Source of the DNA: an uncultured Oscillospiraceae bacterium
Lineage (GTDB): Bacteria > Bacillota > Clostridia > Oscillospirales > Oscillospiraceae
Length of the DNA stretch: 15,148 nt
Assembly: GCA_934569425.1 (NCBI GenBank)
Contig: CAKTKM010000021.1
Coordinates: forward strand, 1 to 15,148
Direction of reading: 5' to 3'
In this document: in pieces, positions 1-6,175 of the stretch
Layout: every line of letters starts with the position of its first letter
Numbering within the stretch: the first letter of the stretch is position 1
Position numbers and translations under genes: made by a program
The notes under the pieces: model-generated
Told to the model about the DNA's origin: nothing
What the model saw: only the letters and a program-made list of their open reading frames with translations
Databases searched by the model: none

Positions 1-530
1 TCGTGCAGGGCGCTTCCGCTGCTGCTGCTGAGCTGAACGAGAAGGTCGAGATGAACTACTCCTGGCTGTATGGCGGTTCCTTCTCCGCTTCCCCCGAGCT
101 GCAGACCATGGTCAACGGCTGGTATGAGAACGGCACTGAGGTCGTCTTCGCCTGCGGTGGTTCCATGTTCGCTTCCGTCGCCGCTGCTGCCAGCGCCAAC
201 GATGGCTCTGTGATCGGCGTTGACGTTGACCAGTCCTTCGAGTCCGACACTGTTATCACCTCCGCCATGAAGGGTCTGGCTGCCTCCGTGCAGTGGGCCT
301 GCGCCAAGGTGTATGACGGTTCCTTCGCTTCCATGGGCGGCACCTGCGCCACTCTGGGTGCCAAGGACAACGCTGTGGGTCTGCCCACCGCTACCTGGTC
401 CCTGACCAAGTGGAGCGTTGATGATTACAACGCCATGGTCGCCGCTATGGCCGATGGCTCCCTGGTGGTCGATAACGACTACAGCAAGCTGGCCAGCACC
501 GACAGCCTGACCCTGAACGTGGTCGAGTAA
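1..530 (+). CDS. BMP/PnrA-like nucleoside-binding lipoprotein, 3' part
   Basis: This is the C-terminal half of an ABC-importer binding protein; the frame is open to the left edge, so the signal peptide and lipobox lie outside. About 176 codons remain, against roughly 350 for the family. Visible features fit the PnrA/BmpA fold: a segment reading VVFACGGSMFASV, then VIGVDVDQ, then a VITSAMKGL stretch, the order in which these proteins line their nucleoside pocket. In this family the protein captures purine or other nucleosides outside the membrane and hands them to the permease pair. The three genes after it are exactly those partners, which supports the call. It ends at TAA and is followed at once by a strong terminator, so it is probably made in excess of the membrane components. 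The precise ligand cannot be read from this half. Confidence 0.85.
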   Translation, partial: VQGASAAAAELNEKVEMNYSWLYGGSFSASPELQTMVNGWYENGTEVVFACGGSMFASVAAAASANDGSVIGVDVDQSFESDTVITSAMKGLAASVQWACAKVYDGSFASMGGTCATLGAKDNAVGLPTATWSLTKWSVDDYNAMVAAMADGSLVVDNDYSKLASTDSLTLNVVE

Positions 531-559
531 TCTGTCCCGCTGTATCCATTACATCAAGA

Positions 560-590
560 GAGGAAGTCCTTCGGGACTTCCTCTTTTTTT
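560..590 (+). terminator. Intrinsic terminator after the binding-protein gene
   Basis: A 10-bp perfect stem (560-569 with 574-583) closes a UUCG tetraloop and runs into seven T. It lies 29 bases after the binding-protein stop, and would separate abundant binding-protein mRNA from the transporter genes. Confidence 0.93.
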
Positions 591-642
591 GTGTGCAAGT
601 CCAAAAATTCTTGTGCGTTTTGTAGGAAATGACAGACGCGCC

Positions 643-671
643 TTGCATTTTTGACTATGGTACATTATAAT
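643..671 (+). promoter_or_regulatory. Sigma-A type promoter for the transporter genes
   Basis: TTGCAT (643-648) and TATAAT (666-671) are separated by 17 bases, which is a near-consensus housekeeping promoter. It lies between the terminator and the ATPase gene, so the membrane and ATPase genes can be transcribed separately from the binding protein. The expected start near 678 leaves a leader of about 105 bases. Confidence 0.8.
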
Positions 672-677
672 AGTTTA

Positions 678-756
678 GACATGTTGTCTGCATGTCCTCC
701 CTCGTTGACAAGCGCACATGCCCCGCCGGGGCGGTGCTCTGGTCAATGGGGGACAT
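678..756 (+). promoter_or_regulatory. Structured 5' leader with mutually exclusive pairings
   Basis: The transcript leader can fold into one long interrupted hairpin: 692-700 with 748-756, 704-709 with 742-747, 714-717 with 734-737, and 720-724 with 728-732. The segment AUGUC at 692-696 can instead pair with GACAU at 678-682, just downstream of the promoter, and GCAUGU (690-695) can pair with ACAUGC (716-721). So a shared strand has three possible partners, as in a two-state RNA switch. No U tract follows the hairpin, so any control would act on translation or RNA stability. I do not see the core of the purine riboswitch or of another class I know. The pairings are visible; the regulatory role is inference. 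Confidence 0.45.
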
Positions 757-782
757 CAAATTGATAGAAAGCAGGTGGCGAC

Positions 783-2327
783 ATGGATACTGCTCCCCAG
801 TATGTGATCGAAATGCTTCACATTACCAAGGAGTTTCCCGGCATCAAGGCCAACGACGACATTACGCTCCAGTTACGAAAGGGTGAGATCCACGCTTTGC
901 TGGGCGAAAACGGCGCAGGCAAGTCCACGCTGATGAGCGTTCTCTTCGGCCTGTACCAGCCGGAGGCCGGCGAGATCCGCAAAAACGGCCAGAAGGTAGA
1001 GATCACCGACCCCAATGTGGCAACGGCACTGGGTATCGGCATGGTGCATCAGCATTTTAAGCTGGTGGATGTGTTCACCGTACTGGACAACATCATTCTG
1101 GGCGCCGAGACGACTAAGATGGGCTTCCTTCAGAAGAAGGAGGCTCGTGCAAAGGTGCTGTCCCTCAGCGAAAAGTACGGCCTGCATGTGGATCCCGACG
1201 CGCTCATTGAGGACATCACCGTGGGTATGCAGCAGCGCGTGGAGATCCTGAAGATGCTCTACCGGGACAACGAGATCCTGATCTTCGATGAACCAACCGC
1301 CGTCCTGACCCCGCAGGAGATCGAAGAGCTGATGCAGATCATGAAGAATCTGGCGGCCGAGGGCAAGTCCATCCTCTTCATCTCCCATAAGCTCAACGAG
1401 ATCATGGAGGTCTCCGACCGTGTCACCGTTCTGCGCAAGGGTCGCTACATCGGCACCGTCAACACCTGCGACACCAACAAGCAGGAGCTGTCCAACATGA
1501 TGGTGGGACGCCCCGTGCAGCTGGAGGTGGTGAAGGATCCCGCCAAGCCCGGCGATGAGATCCTGCGGGTGGAGGACATGTGCGTCGCCTCCCACACCCA
1601 TAAGCGCAACGCCGTCAACCACGTCAGCTTCAGCGTCCGTTCCGGCGAGATCGTCTGTATTGCCGGTATCGACGGCAACGGCCAGACGGAGCTGATCCAC
1701 GGCCTCACCGGCCTTGACAAGTCCACCGGCCGCATCACCCTCTGCGGCAAGGATATTTCCCACGCCTCTATTCACCAGCGGGGCGCCAACATGAGCCACA
1801 TCCCCGAGGACCGCCATAAGCACGGACTGATCCTGGACTTCACGCTGGAAGACAACATGGTGCTGCAGCGCTTCCAGGAACCGCAGTTCCAGAACCACGG
1901 CTTCATCAAGCGGGACGCCGTGCGCCAGTACGCCGATCACCTGATCCAGCAATATGACGTCCGCAGCGGTCAGGGTCCCGTTACCATCGTCCGCAGCATG
2001 TCCGGCGGCAACCAGCAAAAGGCCATCATCGCCCGGGAGATCGACCGGGACAAGTCCCTGATCGTGGCGGTGCAGCCCACCCGCGGTCTGGACGTGGGCG
2101 CCATCGAGTACATCCACGGTCAACTGGTAGCCGAGCGGGATCGCGGCAAGGCGGTGCTGCTGGTCTCGCTGGAGCTGGACGAGGTCATGAGCCTGTCCGA
2201 CCGCATTCTCGTGGTCTACGAGGGTGAGATCGTCGGCGAATTCGATCCCAAGCAGATCACCGTGCAGGAGCTTGGTCTCTACATGGCCGGCGCCAAACGC
2301 ACGGAGAAAGCAGGTGAACCCGCATGA
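783..2327 (+). CDS. nupO: Nucleoside ABC importer, double-domain ATPase (NupO/YufO type)
   Basis: Energises the importer formed with the two permeases that follow. It has 514 residues and two ABC domains in tandem, the usual layout of the sugar/nucleoside (CUT2-like) group. Domain 1 has Walker A GENGAGKST (41-49), Q-loop Gln90, a degenerate signature VGMQQR (147-152) and Walker B ILIFDEPT (165-172). Domain 2 has the family's altered Walker A GIDGNGQTE, a canonical MSGGNQQK signature and LIVAVQPTRGLD. The start at 783 is chosen because AGGTGG (773-778) lies four bases upstream; a later in-frame ATG at 813 would cut into the first strand and has no better site. The stop overlaps the next start as ATGA, so translation is probably coupled. 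The gene symbol follows the B. subtilis nupNOPQ system by gene order. Confidence 0.92.
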   Translation: MDTAPQYVIEMLHITKEFPGIKANDDITLQLRKGEIHALLGENGAGKSTLMSVLFGLYQPEAGEIRKNGQKVEITDPNVATALGIGMVHQHFKLVDVFTVLDNIILGAETTKMGFLQKKEARAKVLSLSEKYGLHVDPDALIEDITVGMQQRVEILKMLYRDNEILIFDEPTAVLTPQEIEELMQIMKNLAAEGKSILFISHKLNEIMEVSDRVTVLRKGRYIGTVNTCDTNKQELSNMMVGRPVQLEVVKDPAKPGDEILRVEDMCVASHTHKRNAVNHVSFSVRSGEIVCIAGIDGNGQTELIHGLTGLDKSTGRITLCGKDISHASIHQRGANMSHIPEDRHKHGLILDFTLEDNMVLQRFQEPQFQNHGFIKRDAVRQYADHLIQQYDVRSGQGPVTIVRSMSGGNQQKAIIAREIDRDKSLIVAVQPTRGLDVGAIEYIHGQLVAERDRGKAVLLVSLELDEVMSLSDRILVVYEGEIVGEFDPKQITVQELGLYMAGAKRTEKAGEPA

Positions 2328-3604
2328 AAGAAAAGCTCTCCGGCCTGTACGCCAAGGACGGCACCAAGAAACTGATCTCCTCCCTGATCTCCATTCTGGT
2401 GGGTCTGCTGGTGGGCGGCATCGTCGTGATCATCGTCGGCGCCTTCAACAGCAAGATCTCCGGCGCCGGTATCTGGGACGGTATCCGCCTCATCTTTGCC
2501 GGCATCCTCAACACCGGCCGCGACGCCGCCGGCGCCCTGACGTGGGGCTTCAACGCCCAGAACATCGGCAATATGCTCTTCCGCGCCACACCGCTGATCA
2601 TGACCGGTCTGTCCGTGGCCATCGCCTTCAAGACGGGTCTTTTCAACATCGGCGCGCCGGGCCAGTACCTGATGGGTACGCTGGCCACCCTGTATATTGC
2701 TCTTGGCATCCCCTCCACCTCCGTCTCCCCCGCACTGATCTGGCTGCTGGCCTTTCTGGGCGGTATGCTGGCCGGCGCCCTGTGGGGCGCGATCCCCGGC
2801 CTGCTGAAGGCGCTGCTGAACATCAACGAGGTGCTGGCCTGCATCATGACCAACTGGATCGCAGCCAATCTGGTCACATGGATGTTCGACATCAGCAACT
2901 TCAAAAACATGGTGGAGAACACCAAGTCCGGCTATATCTACAAAACCACCTACAACAATGTGGCCACGCCCAAGATGGGTCTTGACCACCTGTTCCCCAA
3001 CTCTCAGGTCAACGGCGGCATTCTGGTGGCCATTCTGCTGGCCATTGTGGTATATATCATCATGGAAAAGACCACCTTCGGCTACCAGCTGAAGGCCTGC
3101 GGCTCCAACCGTCACGCTGCCCGCTATGCCGGCATCCCCGACAAGCGCAACATTGTGCTGTCCATGGCCATCGCCGGCGCTCTGGCCGGAACCGGTGCCG
3201 CCCTGTATTGGCTCAGCGGCAATACCGAGTTCTATTGGACCACCTATCAGTCCCTGCCCGGCGTGGGCTTCAACGGCATCCCCGTGGCGCTGCTGGCGGT
3301 CAATAACCCCATCGCCGTGATCTTCACCGGCATCTTTATGGCCATGCTGGACATCGTGGGTATGCAGCTGACCAACCTGACCGCCTATAATGAATACATC
3401 ACCGACGTGATCATCTCCGTCATTGTGTACCTGTCCGCCTTCTCGCTGGTGATCCGCATGTGGCTCACCGGCCGCAAAAAACGCAAGGCCGTCAAGGAGC
3501 AGCCCACCACTGCGGCCATACCGCCGGAGGCAGCGGCACAGCCGTTGGACGCACCGGAACCGGACACGCCCGCGGATACTGAGAAAGGAGGGGAGGACGC
3601 ATGA
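2324..3604 (+). CDS. nupP: Nucleoside ABC importer permease 1 (NupP/YufP type)
   Basis: One of two membrane subunits that form the channel for the nucleoside. The 426 residues begin with a short cytoplasmic stretch and a first membrane helix at about 18-40, followed by further hydrophobic segments. The FKTGLFNIGAPGQ motif, diagnostic of this BPD_transp_2 branch, follows an early helix. The coupling region TTFGYQLKACGSNRHAARYAGI is also typical. The last 45 residues or so (from about 382) form a hydrophilic tail that is basic (GRKKRK) at first and then rich in Pro, Ala, Glu and Asp; it extends beyond the usual ~350-residue length and looks disordered. The start overlaps the ATPase stop by four bases with AGGTG just upstream; the stop overlaps the next start in the same way. 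Confidence 0.9.
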   Translation: MKEKLSGLYAKDGTKKLISSLISILVGLLVGGIVVIIVGAFNSKISGAGIWDGIRLIFAGILNTGRDAAGALTWGFNAQNIGNMLFRATPLIMTGLSVAIAFKTGLFNIGAPGQYLMGTLATLYIALGIPSTSVSPALIWLLAFLGGMLAGALWGAIPGLLKALLNINEVLACIMTNWIAANLVTWMFDISNFKNMVENTKSGYIYKTTYNNVATPKMGLDHLFPNSQVNGGILVAILLAIVVYIIMEKTTFGYQLKACGSNRHAARYAGIPDKRNIVLSMAIAGALAGTGAALYWLSGNTEFYWTTYQSLPGVGFNGIPVALLAVNNPIAVIFTGIFMAMLDIVGMQLTNLTAYNEYITDVIISVIVYLSAFSLVIRMWLTGRKKRKAVKEQPTTAAIPPEAAAQPLDAPEPDTPADTEKGGEDA

Positions 3605-4632
3605 CATTCCTGATCCAGCAAACTTTGATCTATGCCATCCCCCTGATGATCGTGGCGCTGGCCGGCGTATTTGCCGAGCGCAGCGGTATCATCAACCTGG
3701 CGCTGGAAGGTATCATGGTCTTCGGCGCGTTTATCGGCGTGCTGTTTGTCCGTATCATGCAGCAGGCTCATGTCTTTGACGCAGCCAAGGCCGCCGGCAA
3801 CTGGATGGCGCTTCAGGGCTTCGAGCTGCTGGCCATGCTGGTGGCGGCGGTGTTCGGCGCTCTGTTCTCCCTGCTGCTGAGCTTTGCCTCCATCAACCTG
3901 CGCGCCGACCAGACCATCGGCGGCACCGCGCTGAACCTGATGGCTCCCGCGCTGGTGCTGTTCCTGATCCGCATTATCGCCAACCAGAACACCCTGCAAA
4001 TGGCCACCGGTGACTCCGCCAGCTGGTTCATGATCAAAAAGACCACGCTGGGCTTCGCCAAAACCGATGATCTGGGCTTCTTGGGCAATACGTTCCTCCA
4101 CAAGGTATATCTGGCCACCTATATCTGCCTGATCATCTTTGTGGTGCTGTCCATCCTGCTGTATAAGACCCGCTTCGGCCTGCGCCTGCGGGCCTGCGGC
4201 GAGAATCCTCAGGCGGCGGACTCTCTGGGCATCAACGTCTATAAAATGCGCTACGCCGGTACCACCATCTCCGGCGCGCTGGCCGGTATGGGCGGCTTCG
4301 TCTACGCCCTGACCACCGCTAACTGCTCCTCCAACGGCGACGTGGCGGGCTTCGGCTTCCTCGCGCTGGCCGTTATGATCTTCGGCAACTGGAAGCCGCT
4401 GAACATTGCGGGCGCTTCCCTGCTGTTCGGTCTGTTCAAGTGCATCGCCGCCGCATATTCCAGTCTGGACATCAACGGCGACGGCGTTTACTGGCTGGCC
4501 GAGATCGGCATCAGCTCCCACCTGTACCGTATGCTGCCCTACATCATCACGCTGATCGTGCTGGCCTTCACCTCCAAGAAATCCCGCGCCCCCAAGGCCG
4601 AGGGCATCCCCTACGACAAGGGTCAGCGGTGA
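3601..4632 (+). CDS. nupQ: Nucleoside ABC importer permease 2 (NupQ/YufQ type)
   Basis: Second membrane subunit of the importer, 343 residues, within the usual family size. The N-terminal part carries the family signature FAERSGIINLALEGIM, matching the paralogous motif of permease 1, and later TRFGLRLRACGENPQAADSLGI, which contacts the ATPase. Multiple hydrophobic helices occupy most of the protein, and the C-terminus is short and basic. A very strong ribosome binding site (AAAGGAGG, 3584-3591) lies inside the tail codons of permease 1, and ATGA joins the two genes, so both permeases are likely made in equal amounts. It is the last gene of the unit and is followed by a terminator 15 bases later. 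Confidence 0.9.
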   Translation: MTFLIQQTLIYAIPLMIVALAGVFAERSGIINLALEGIMVFGAFIGVLFVRIMQQAHVFDAAKAAGNWMALQGFELLAMLVAAVFGALFSLLLSFASINLRADQTIGGTALNLMAPALVLFLIRIIANQNTLQMATGDSASWFMIKKTTLGFAKTDDLGFLGNTFLHKVYLATYICLIIFVVLSILLYKTRFGLRLRACGENPQAADSLGINVYKMRYAGTTISGALAGMGGFVYALTTANCSSNGDVAGFGFLALAVMIFGNWKPLNIAGASLLFGLFKCIAAAYSSLDINGDGVYWLAEIGISSHLYRMLPYIITLIVLAFTSKKSRAPKAEGIPYDKGQR

Positions 4633-4647
4633 CAGGATATTTTTCAA

Positions 4648-4683
4648 AAAAACAGGACACGGCCTCTTCCGTGTCCTGTTTTT
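4648..4683. terminator. Bidirectional intrinsic terminator
   Basis: A 15-bp perfect inverted repeat (4648-4662 with 4669-4683, six-base loop) has five A on the left and five T on the right, so it can stop transcripts from both sides. It sits between the end of the transporter unit and the end of the convergent regulator gene. Confidence 0.92.
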
Positions 4684-4718
4684 GCTTTTCCCTGCCTCCG
4701 CAAGGCGGCATGCCATGC

Positions 4719-4967
4719 TTATTGCAGTTCCTGCTCCAACCCGTCAAACTCCGGTGTTGAGAAGAACTCCCCCAGCGTAATGTCCAGACCATCACAAAGC
4801 TTTTTGATGGTGGTAATGGAAATATCCCGTCTCCGCTGATCCAGCAGGCTATACACCGTTGAGGGCGTCACACCGGACAAATTTGCCAATTCATTGCTTT
4901 TGATGCCCCGCTGGGCGCAAAGCTGCCGGAACCGCTCCGCCACCGCATCCTTTATTGTTACTGCCAT
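4719..4967 (-). CDS. Small Cro/C1-type helix-turn-helix regulator
   Basis: An 82-residue protein that is almost entirely one XRE-type DNA-binding domain. The sequence AVAERFRQLCAQRGI opens helix 1, NELANLSGVTPSTVYSLL forms the helix-turn-helix, and TIKKLCDGLDITLGEFF closes the fold. Such single-domain proteins bind as dimers and often repress their own promoters. I place the start at 4967, not at the further upstream ATG, because GAGGTG (4973-4978) lies five bases before it and would be inside the longer version. A large dyad lies 30-60 bases upstream and is a possible binding site. The gene is convergent with the transporter unit and may be cotranscribed with the small gene at 5042-5212. Its target and partner are unknown. 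Confidence 0.88.
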   Translation of the reverse strand: MAVTIKDAVAERFRQLCAQRGIKSNELANLSGVTPSTVYSLLDQRRRDISITTIKKLCDGLDITLGEFFSTPEFDGLEQELQ

Positions 4968-4989
4968 ACCATCACCTCGTGGCAATTGT

Positions 4990-5028
4990 AAAAAATATTA
5001 CGCAAATGCGTGTACGCACTTGCGTAAT
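4990..5028 (-). terminator. Terminator/attenuator hairpin between two small regulator genes
   Basis: On the minus strand a 14-bp stem with one G-U pair (5028-5015 with 5010-4997, loop UACA) is followed after one base by six U, the form of an intrinsic terminator. The same DNA is a 32-bp near-palindrome centred at 5012/5013 (14 of 16 pairs). It contains two tandem copies of ACGCAnnTGCGT, so it could also be a dimer-pair operator for the adjacent XRE protein. Both readings are possible. Confidence 0.7.
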
Positions 5029-5041
5029 ACCCCCACTTATC

Positions 5042-5212
5042 CTACTCTTTTTTCCCCTTCGTATCGCGCAGTGCGTGCAGGCTCAATTCTCCCGCCAGCT
5101 TGAACAGTGCGTCTGCCATTACCTGCTCCGGCGGCAAGCCGCCCGCCTGCTGTCCGACTTTCTGATAAAATTCATACAGCGCATTTTCCACGCAGATCGT
5201 AACCACTTTCAC
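5042..5212 (-). CDS. Small protein with ribbon-helix-helix-like pattern, GTG start
   Basis: A 56-residue gene that an automatic caller may miss because of its size and GTG start. Translation begins VKVVTICVENALYEF and ends with TKGKKE before TAG. An ideal Shine-Dalgarno AGGAGGG (5219-5225) lies six bases before the GTG, and a good promoter lies just upstream. The pattern of a short beta strand (KVVTICV), a helix (LYEFYQKV), a turn with GGLPPEQ and a second helix (VMADALFKLAGEL) resembles MetJ/Arc-type DNA-binding proteins. The functional assignment is inference from pattern, and I cannot name a family with certainty. It stands divergent from one XRE gene and upstream of another on the same strand, which suggests a local regulatory circuit. 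Confidence 0.72.
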   Translation of the reverse strand: MKVVTICVENALYEFYQKVGQQAGGLPPEQVMADALFKLAGELSLHALRDTKGKKE

Positions 5213-5232
5213 CGTGATCCCTCCTCGCTCTT

Positions 5233-5260
5233 AGTATATACGATTTTTCATTGAGGTCAA
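5233..5260 (-). promoter_or_regulatory. Minus-strand promoter for the 56-residue gene
   Basis: On the minus strand TTGACC (5260-5255) and TATACT (5238-5233) are 16 bases apart. Transcription would start near 5226, just ahead of the ribosome binding site for the gene starting at 5212. The -35 hexamer lies inside the dyad at 5251-5270. Confidence 0.65.
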
Positions 5261-5270
5261 GTGGCCTCAA
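5251..5270. promoter_or_regulatory. Operator-like dyad over the -35 element
   Basis: TTGAGGTCAAGTGGCCTCAA reads as TTGAGGnCA-nn-TGnCCTCAA on both strands (16 of 20 symmetric positions). It overlaps the -35 of the minus-strand promoter and lies upstream of the plus-strand XRE gene, a position suited to repression by either neighbour. Confidence 0.5.
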
Positions 5271-5281
5271 ATAAAAGGCAG

Positions 5282-5310
5282 CCTCCTGTTATCATGATGG
5301 GTAACGGAGG
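5282..5310 (+). promoter_or_regulatory. Hairpin pairing with the Shine-Dalgarno of the XRE gene
   Basis: CCTCC (5282-5286) pairs with GGAGG (5306-5310), and GTTATC (5288-5293) pairs with GGTAAC (5300-5305). This gives an 11-bp stem with one bulged T (5287), one G-U pair and a six-base loop ATGATG. The paired GGAGG is the ribosome binding site of the GTG at 5318, so the stem should block translation until opened. The fold is read directly; its effect is inference. Confidence 0.6.
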
Positions 5311-5317
5311 TGATCTT

Positions 5318-5557
5318 GTGGTAGACGCCGTATTGATCGGTCAGGTTTTGCAGGAATATCGGGCAAAGAAGGGCATGTCACAGGAGCTTTTGAGTGGACT
5401 GGCAGGCTTGGATCGAACCCATTACAGCAAGATCGAGCGGGGCTTGCGCAGTCCCACTCTGGACACGCTCTTTAAAATCGCACAGGCTTTGGAGATCGCG
5501 CCCCATGAGATCGTCCAAACCATTGAATCCAGAACCGACAGCGCAGACCTCTCCTGA
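5318..5557 (+). CDS. Cro/C1-type helix-turn-helix regulator
   Basis: A 79-residue single-domain XRE protein. IGQVLQEYRAKKGMSQELLS forms helices 1 and 2, LAGLDRTHYSKIERGLRSP the recognition helix and its turn, and LDTLFKIAQALEIAPHEI the closing helices. The short acidic tail TIESRTDSADLS has no extra domain. I start it at GTG 5318 because GGAGGTGATC, nearly the full complement of the 16S rRNA end, begins at 5306 and ends just before it. Starting at GTG 5261 would add a non-conserved stretch containing the hairpin and the ribosome binding site. The gene diverges from the 56-residue gene across a dyad. Proteins of this shape repress nearby accessory or phage-type genes; the target here is unknown. 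Confidence 0.88.
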   Translation: MVDAVLIGQVLQEYRAKKGMSQELLSGLAGLDRTHYSKIERGLRSPTLDTLFKIAQALEIAPHEIVQTIESRTDSADLS

Positions 5558-5627
5558 TCTTACGTTCGCTGCGCGGCAGATTCAAAACGATACCGCCAAA
5601 CGAGGGTATGAAAATTCCCCAACAACC

Positions 5628-5679
5628 AAAAGAGAGAGCCTTTCTCCGGCGTTTCATAGGGACAATTTGTGAACCTATG
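5628..5679. repeat. Repeat-like segment with nested palindrome
   Basis: The segment AAAAGAGAG, a small hairpin, then TCATAGGGA and TGAACC resembles 14930-14976 without gaps: 28 of 44 bases match, counted by eye. Its right part is a nested palindrome: CATAGG (5655-5660) with CCTATG (5674-5679), and ACAA (5662-5665) with TTGT (5667-5670). It may belong to a dispersed intergenic repeat family. Confidence 0.35.
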
Positions 5680-5736
5680 CGACGCCCATGATAGAAGCGG
5701 CGATGGATGGACTACGCAGCGCAATTTTCTTTCTCT

Positions 5737-6070
5737 CTATCCATTCCCGCCAGTCGATACAATCAACTGCGCAAGATAGAAAGAGCGCCCAATCTCTTCG
5801 CCGTACAGCGAGAGAACGAACGCTTTTTTCGTATTGATTCCGTTCTGCGGAGAGCCGCCACGTCAGTTCAAATCCAGAGATGAAACTGTCGATGGAGGTA
5901 TTCCTCCACAATACGGCTTTGGCATCAATAATCTGTAGCGCCAGCCGACATTCCGGTTTATCCAGCACCCTGATGAGGGCTTGGTGGTACTCTTCGATTT
6001 CCTTCTTCTGCGCCGAAAGTTCCAGTGGGATATAGAAGCAGTCGTATAAGTCTTTGAGTAACTTGTTCAT
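5737..6070 (-). pseudogene. Small Clostridia protein of unknown function, frameshifted near its 3' end
   Basis: Translation from ATG 6070 (AGGAGGTG at 6077-6084, six bases away) gives MNKLLKDLYDCFYIP, an EIEEYHQALI helix and SIDSFISGFELTWRLSAERN. I recognise this as resembling a small, uncharacterised protein type of Clostridia but cannot give a reliable DUF number. After NQYEK the frame changes to an implausible arginine- and tryptophan-rich tail running to 5675. If one A is removed from the six-A run (T run at 5824-5829 on the plus strand), the reading continues as AFVLSLYGEEIGRSFYLAQL and stops at 5737-5739. The second tail is far more protein-like. The shift could be a real lesion, a phase-variable run, ribosomal slippage, or a sequencing error. 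Confidence 0.7.
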
Positions 6071-6086
6071 GTGTTGCACCTCCTGG

Positions 6087-6133
6087 TACCATCGCTTGAC
6101 AAGGGTGTGTTTGCTTTTGTTAAATCGATGGTA
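6087..6133. repeat. Long inverted repeat at the broken gene's leader
   Basis: TACCATCG (6087-6094) and CGATGGTA (6126-6133) are a perfect 8-bp inverted pair. Inside it, TTGACAA (6096-6102) and TTGTTAA (6117-6123) pair with one mismatch. On the minus strand the hairpin ends two bases before the ribosome binding site of the gene starting at 6070, so it may affect that gene's translation. Confidence 0.5.
6096..6125 (+). promoter_or_regulatory. Candidate plus-strand promoter for a very short RNA
   Basis: A perfect TTGACA (6096-6101) is followed after 18 bases by TTAAAT (6120-6125, four of six consensus). A terminator lies only about 25 bases downstream, so a transcript would be about 40-45 bases and antisense to the leader of the minus-strand gene. 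It is based on sequence match only. Confidence 0.35.
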
Positions 6134-6149
6134 GTGTGCGCGGACTCTG

Positions 6150-6175
6150 AAACCGCAGGTTTCCGCGGTTTTTTT
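6150..6175 (+). terminator. Intrinsic terminator on the plus strand
   Basis: AAACCGC (6150-6156) pairs with GCGGTTT (6165-6171) around an eight-base loop, with seven T at 6169-6175. It points on the plus strand, although the flanking genes are on the minus strand, so it must serve a plus-strand transcript, such as a short RNA from 6096 or readthrough from the XRE gene. Confidence 0.72.

Noticed and set aside
705..733. Perfect TTGACA at 705-710 as a second promoter.
   Set aside because: The position of a -10 element 16-18 bases later is GC-rich (CCGGGGCGG) with no match; the bases fit better in the leader stem.
672..782. Purine riboswitch in the transporter leader.
   Set aside because: The conserved three-way junction and loop sequences are not present; only unclassified pairing is visible.
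873..2123. Long open frame on the minus strand opposite the ATPase gene (416 codons).
   Set aside because: The plus frame has complete ABC motifs in two domains; the antisense product is rich in His, Leu, Val and Asp, as expected from the complement of GC-rich codons, and has no convincing ribosome binding site or context.
2279..4716. Long minus-strand frames opposite the two permeases.
   Set aside because: They are compositionally biased (Gly, Gln, His, Asp repeats) mirrors of membrane-protein codons and cross terminators and gene borders.
4719..5557. Toxin-antitoxin module built from the small regulators.
   Set aside because: Two XRE proteins and a ribbon-helix-helix-like protein could be antitoxin types, but no toxin-like partner (RelE, HicA, HipA or PIN type) is encoded beside any of them.
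5815..5835. Programmed -1 frameshift signal at the A run.
   Set aside because: The needed change is +1 (skip one A), and the zero-frame codons GAA AAA AGC do not match an X XXY YYZ heptamer in phase; slippage in general is still possible.
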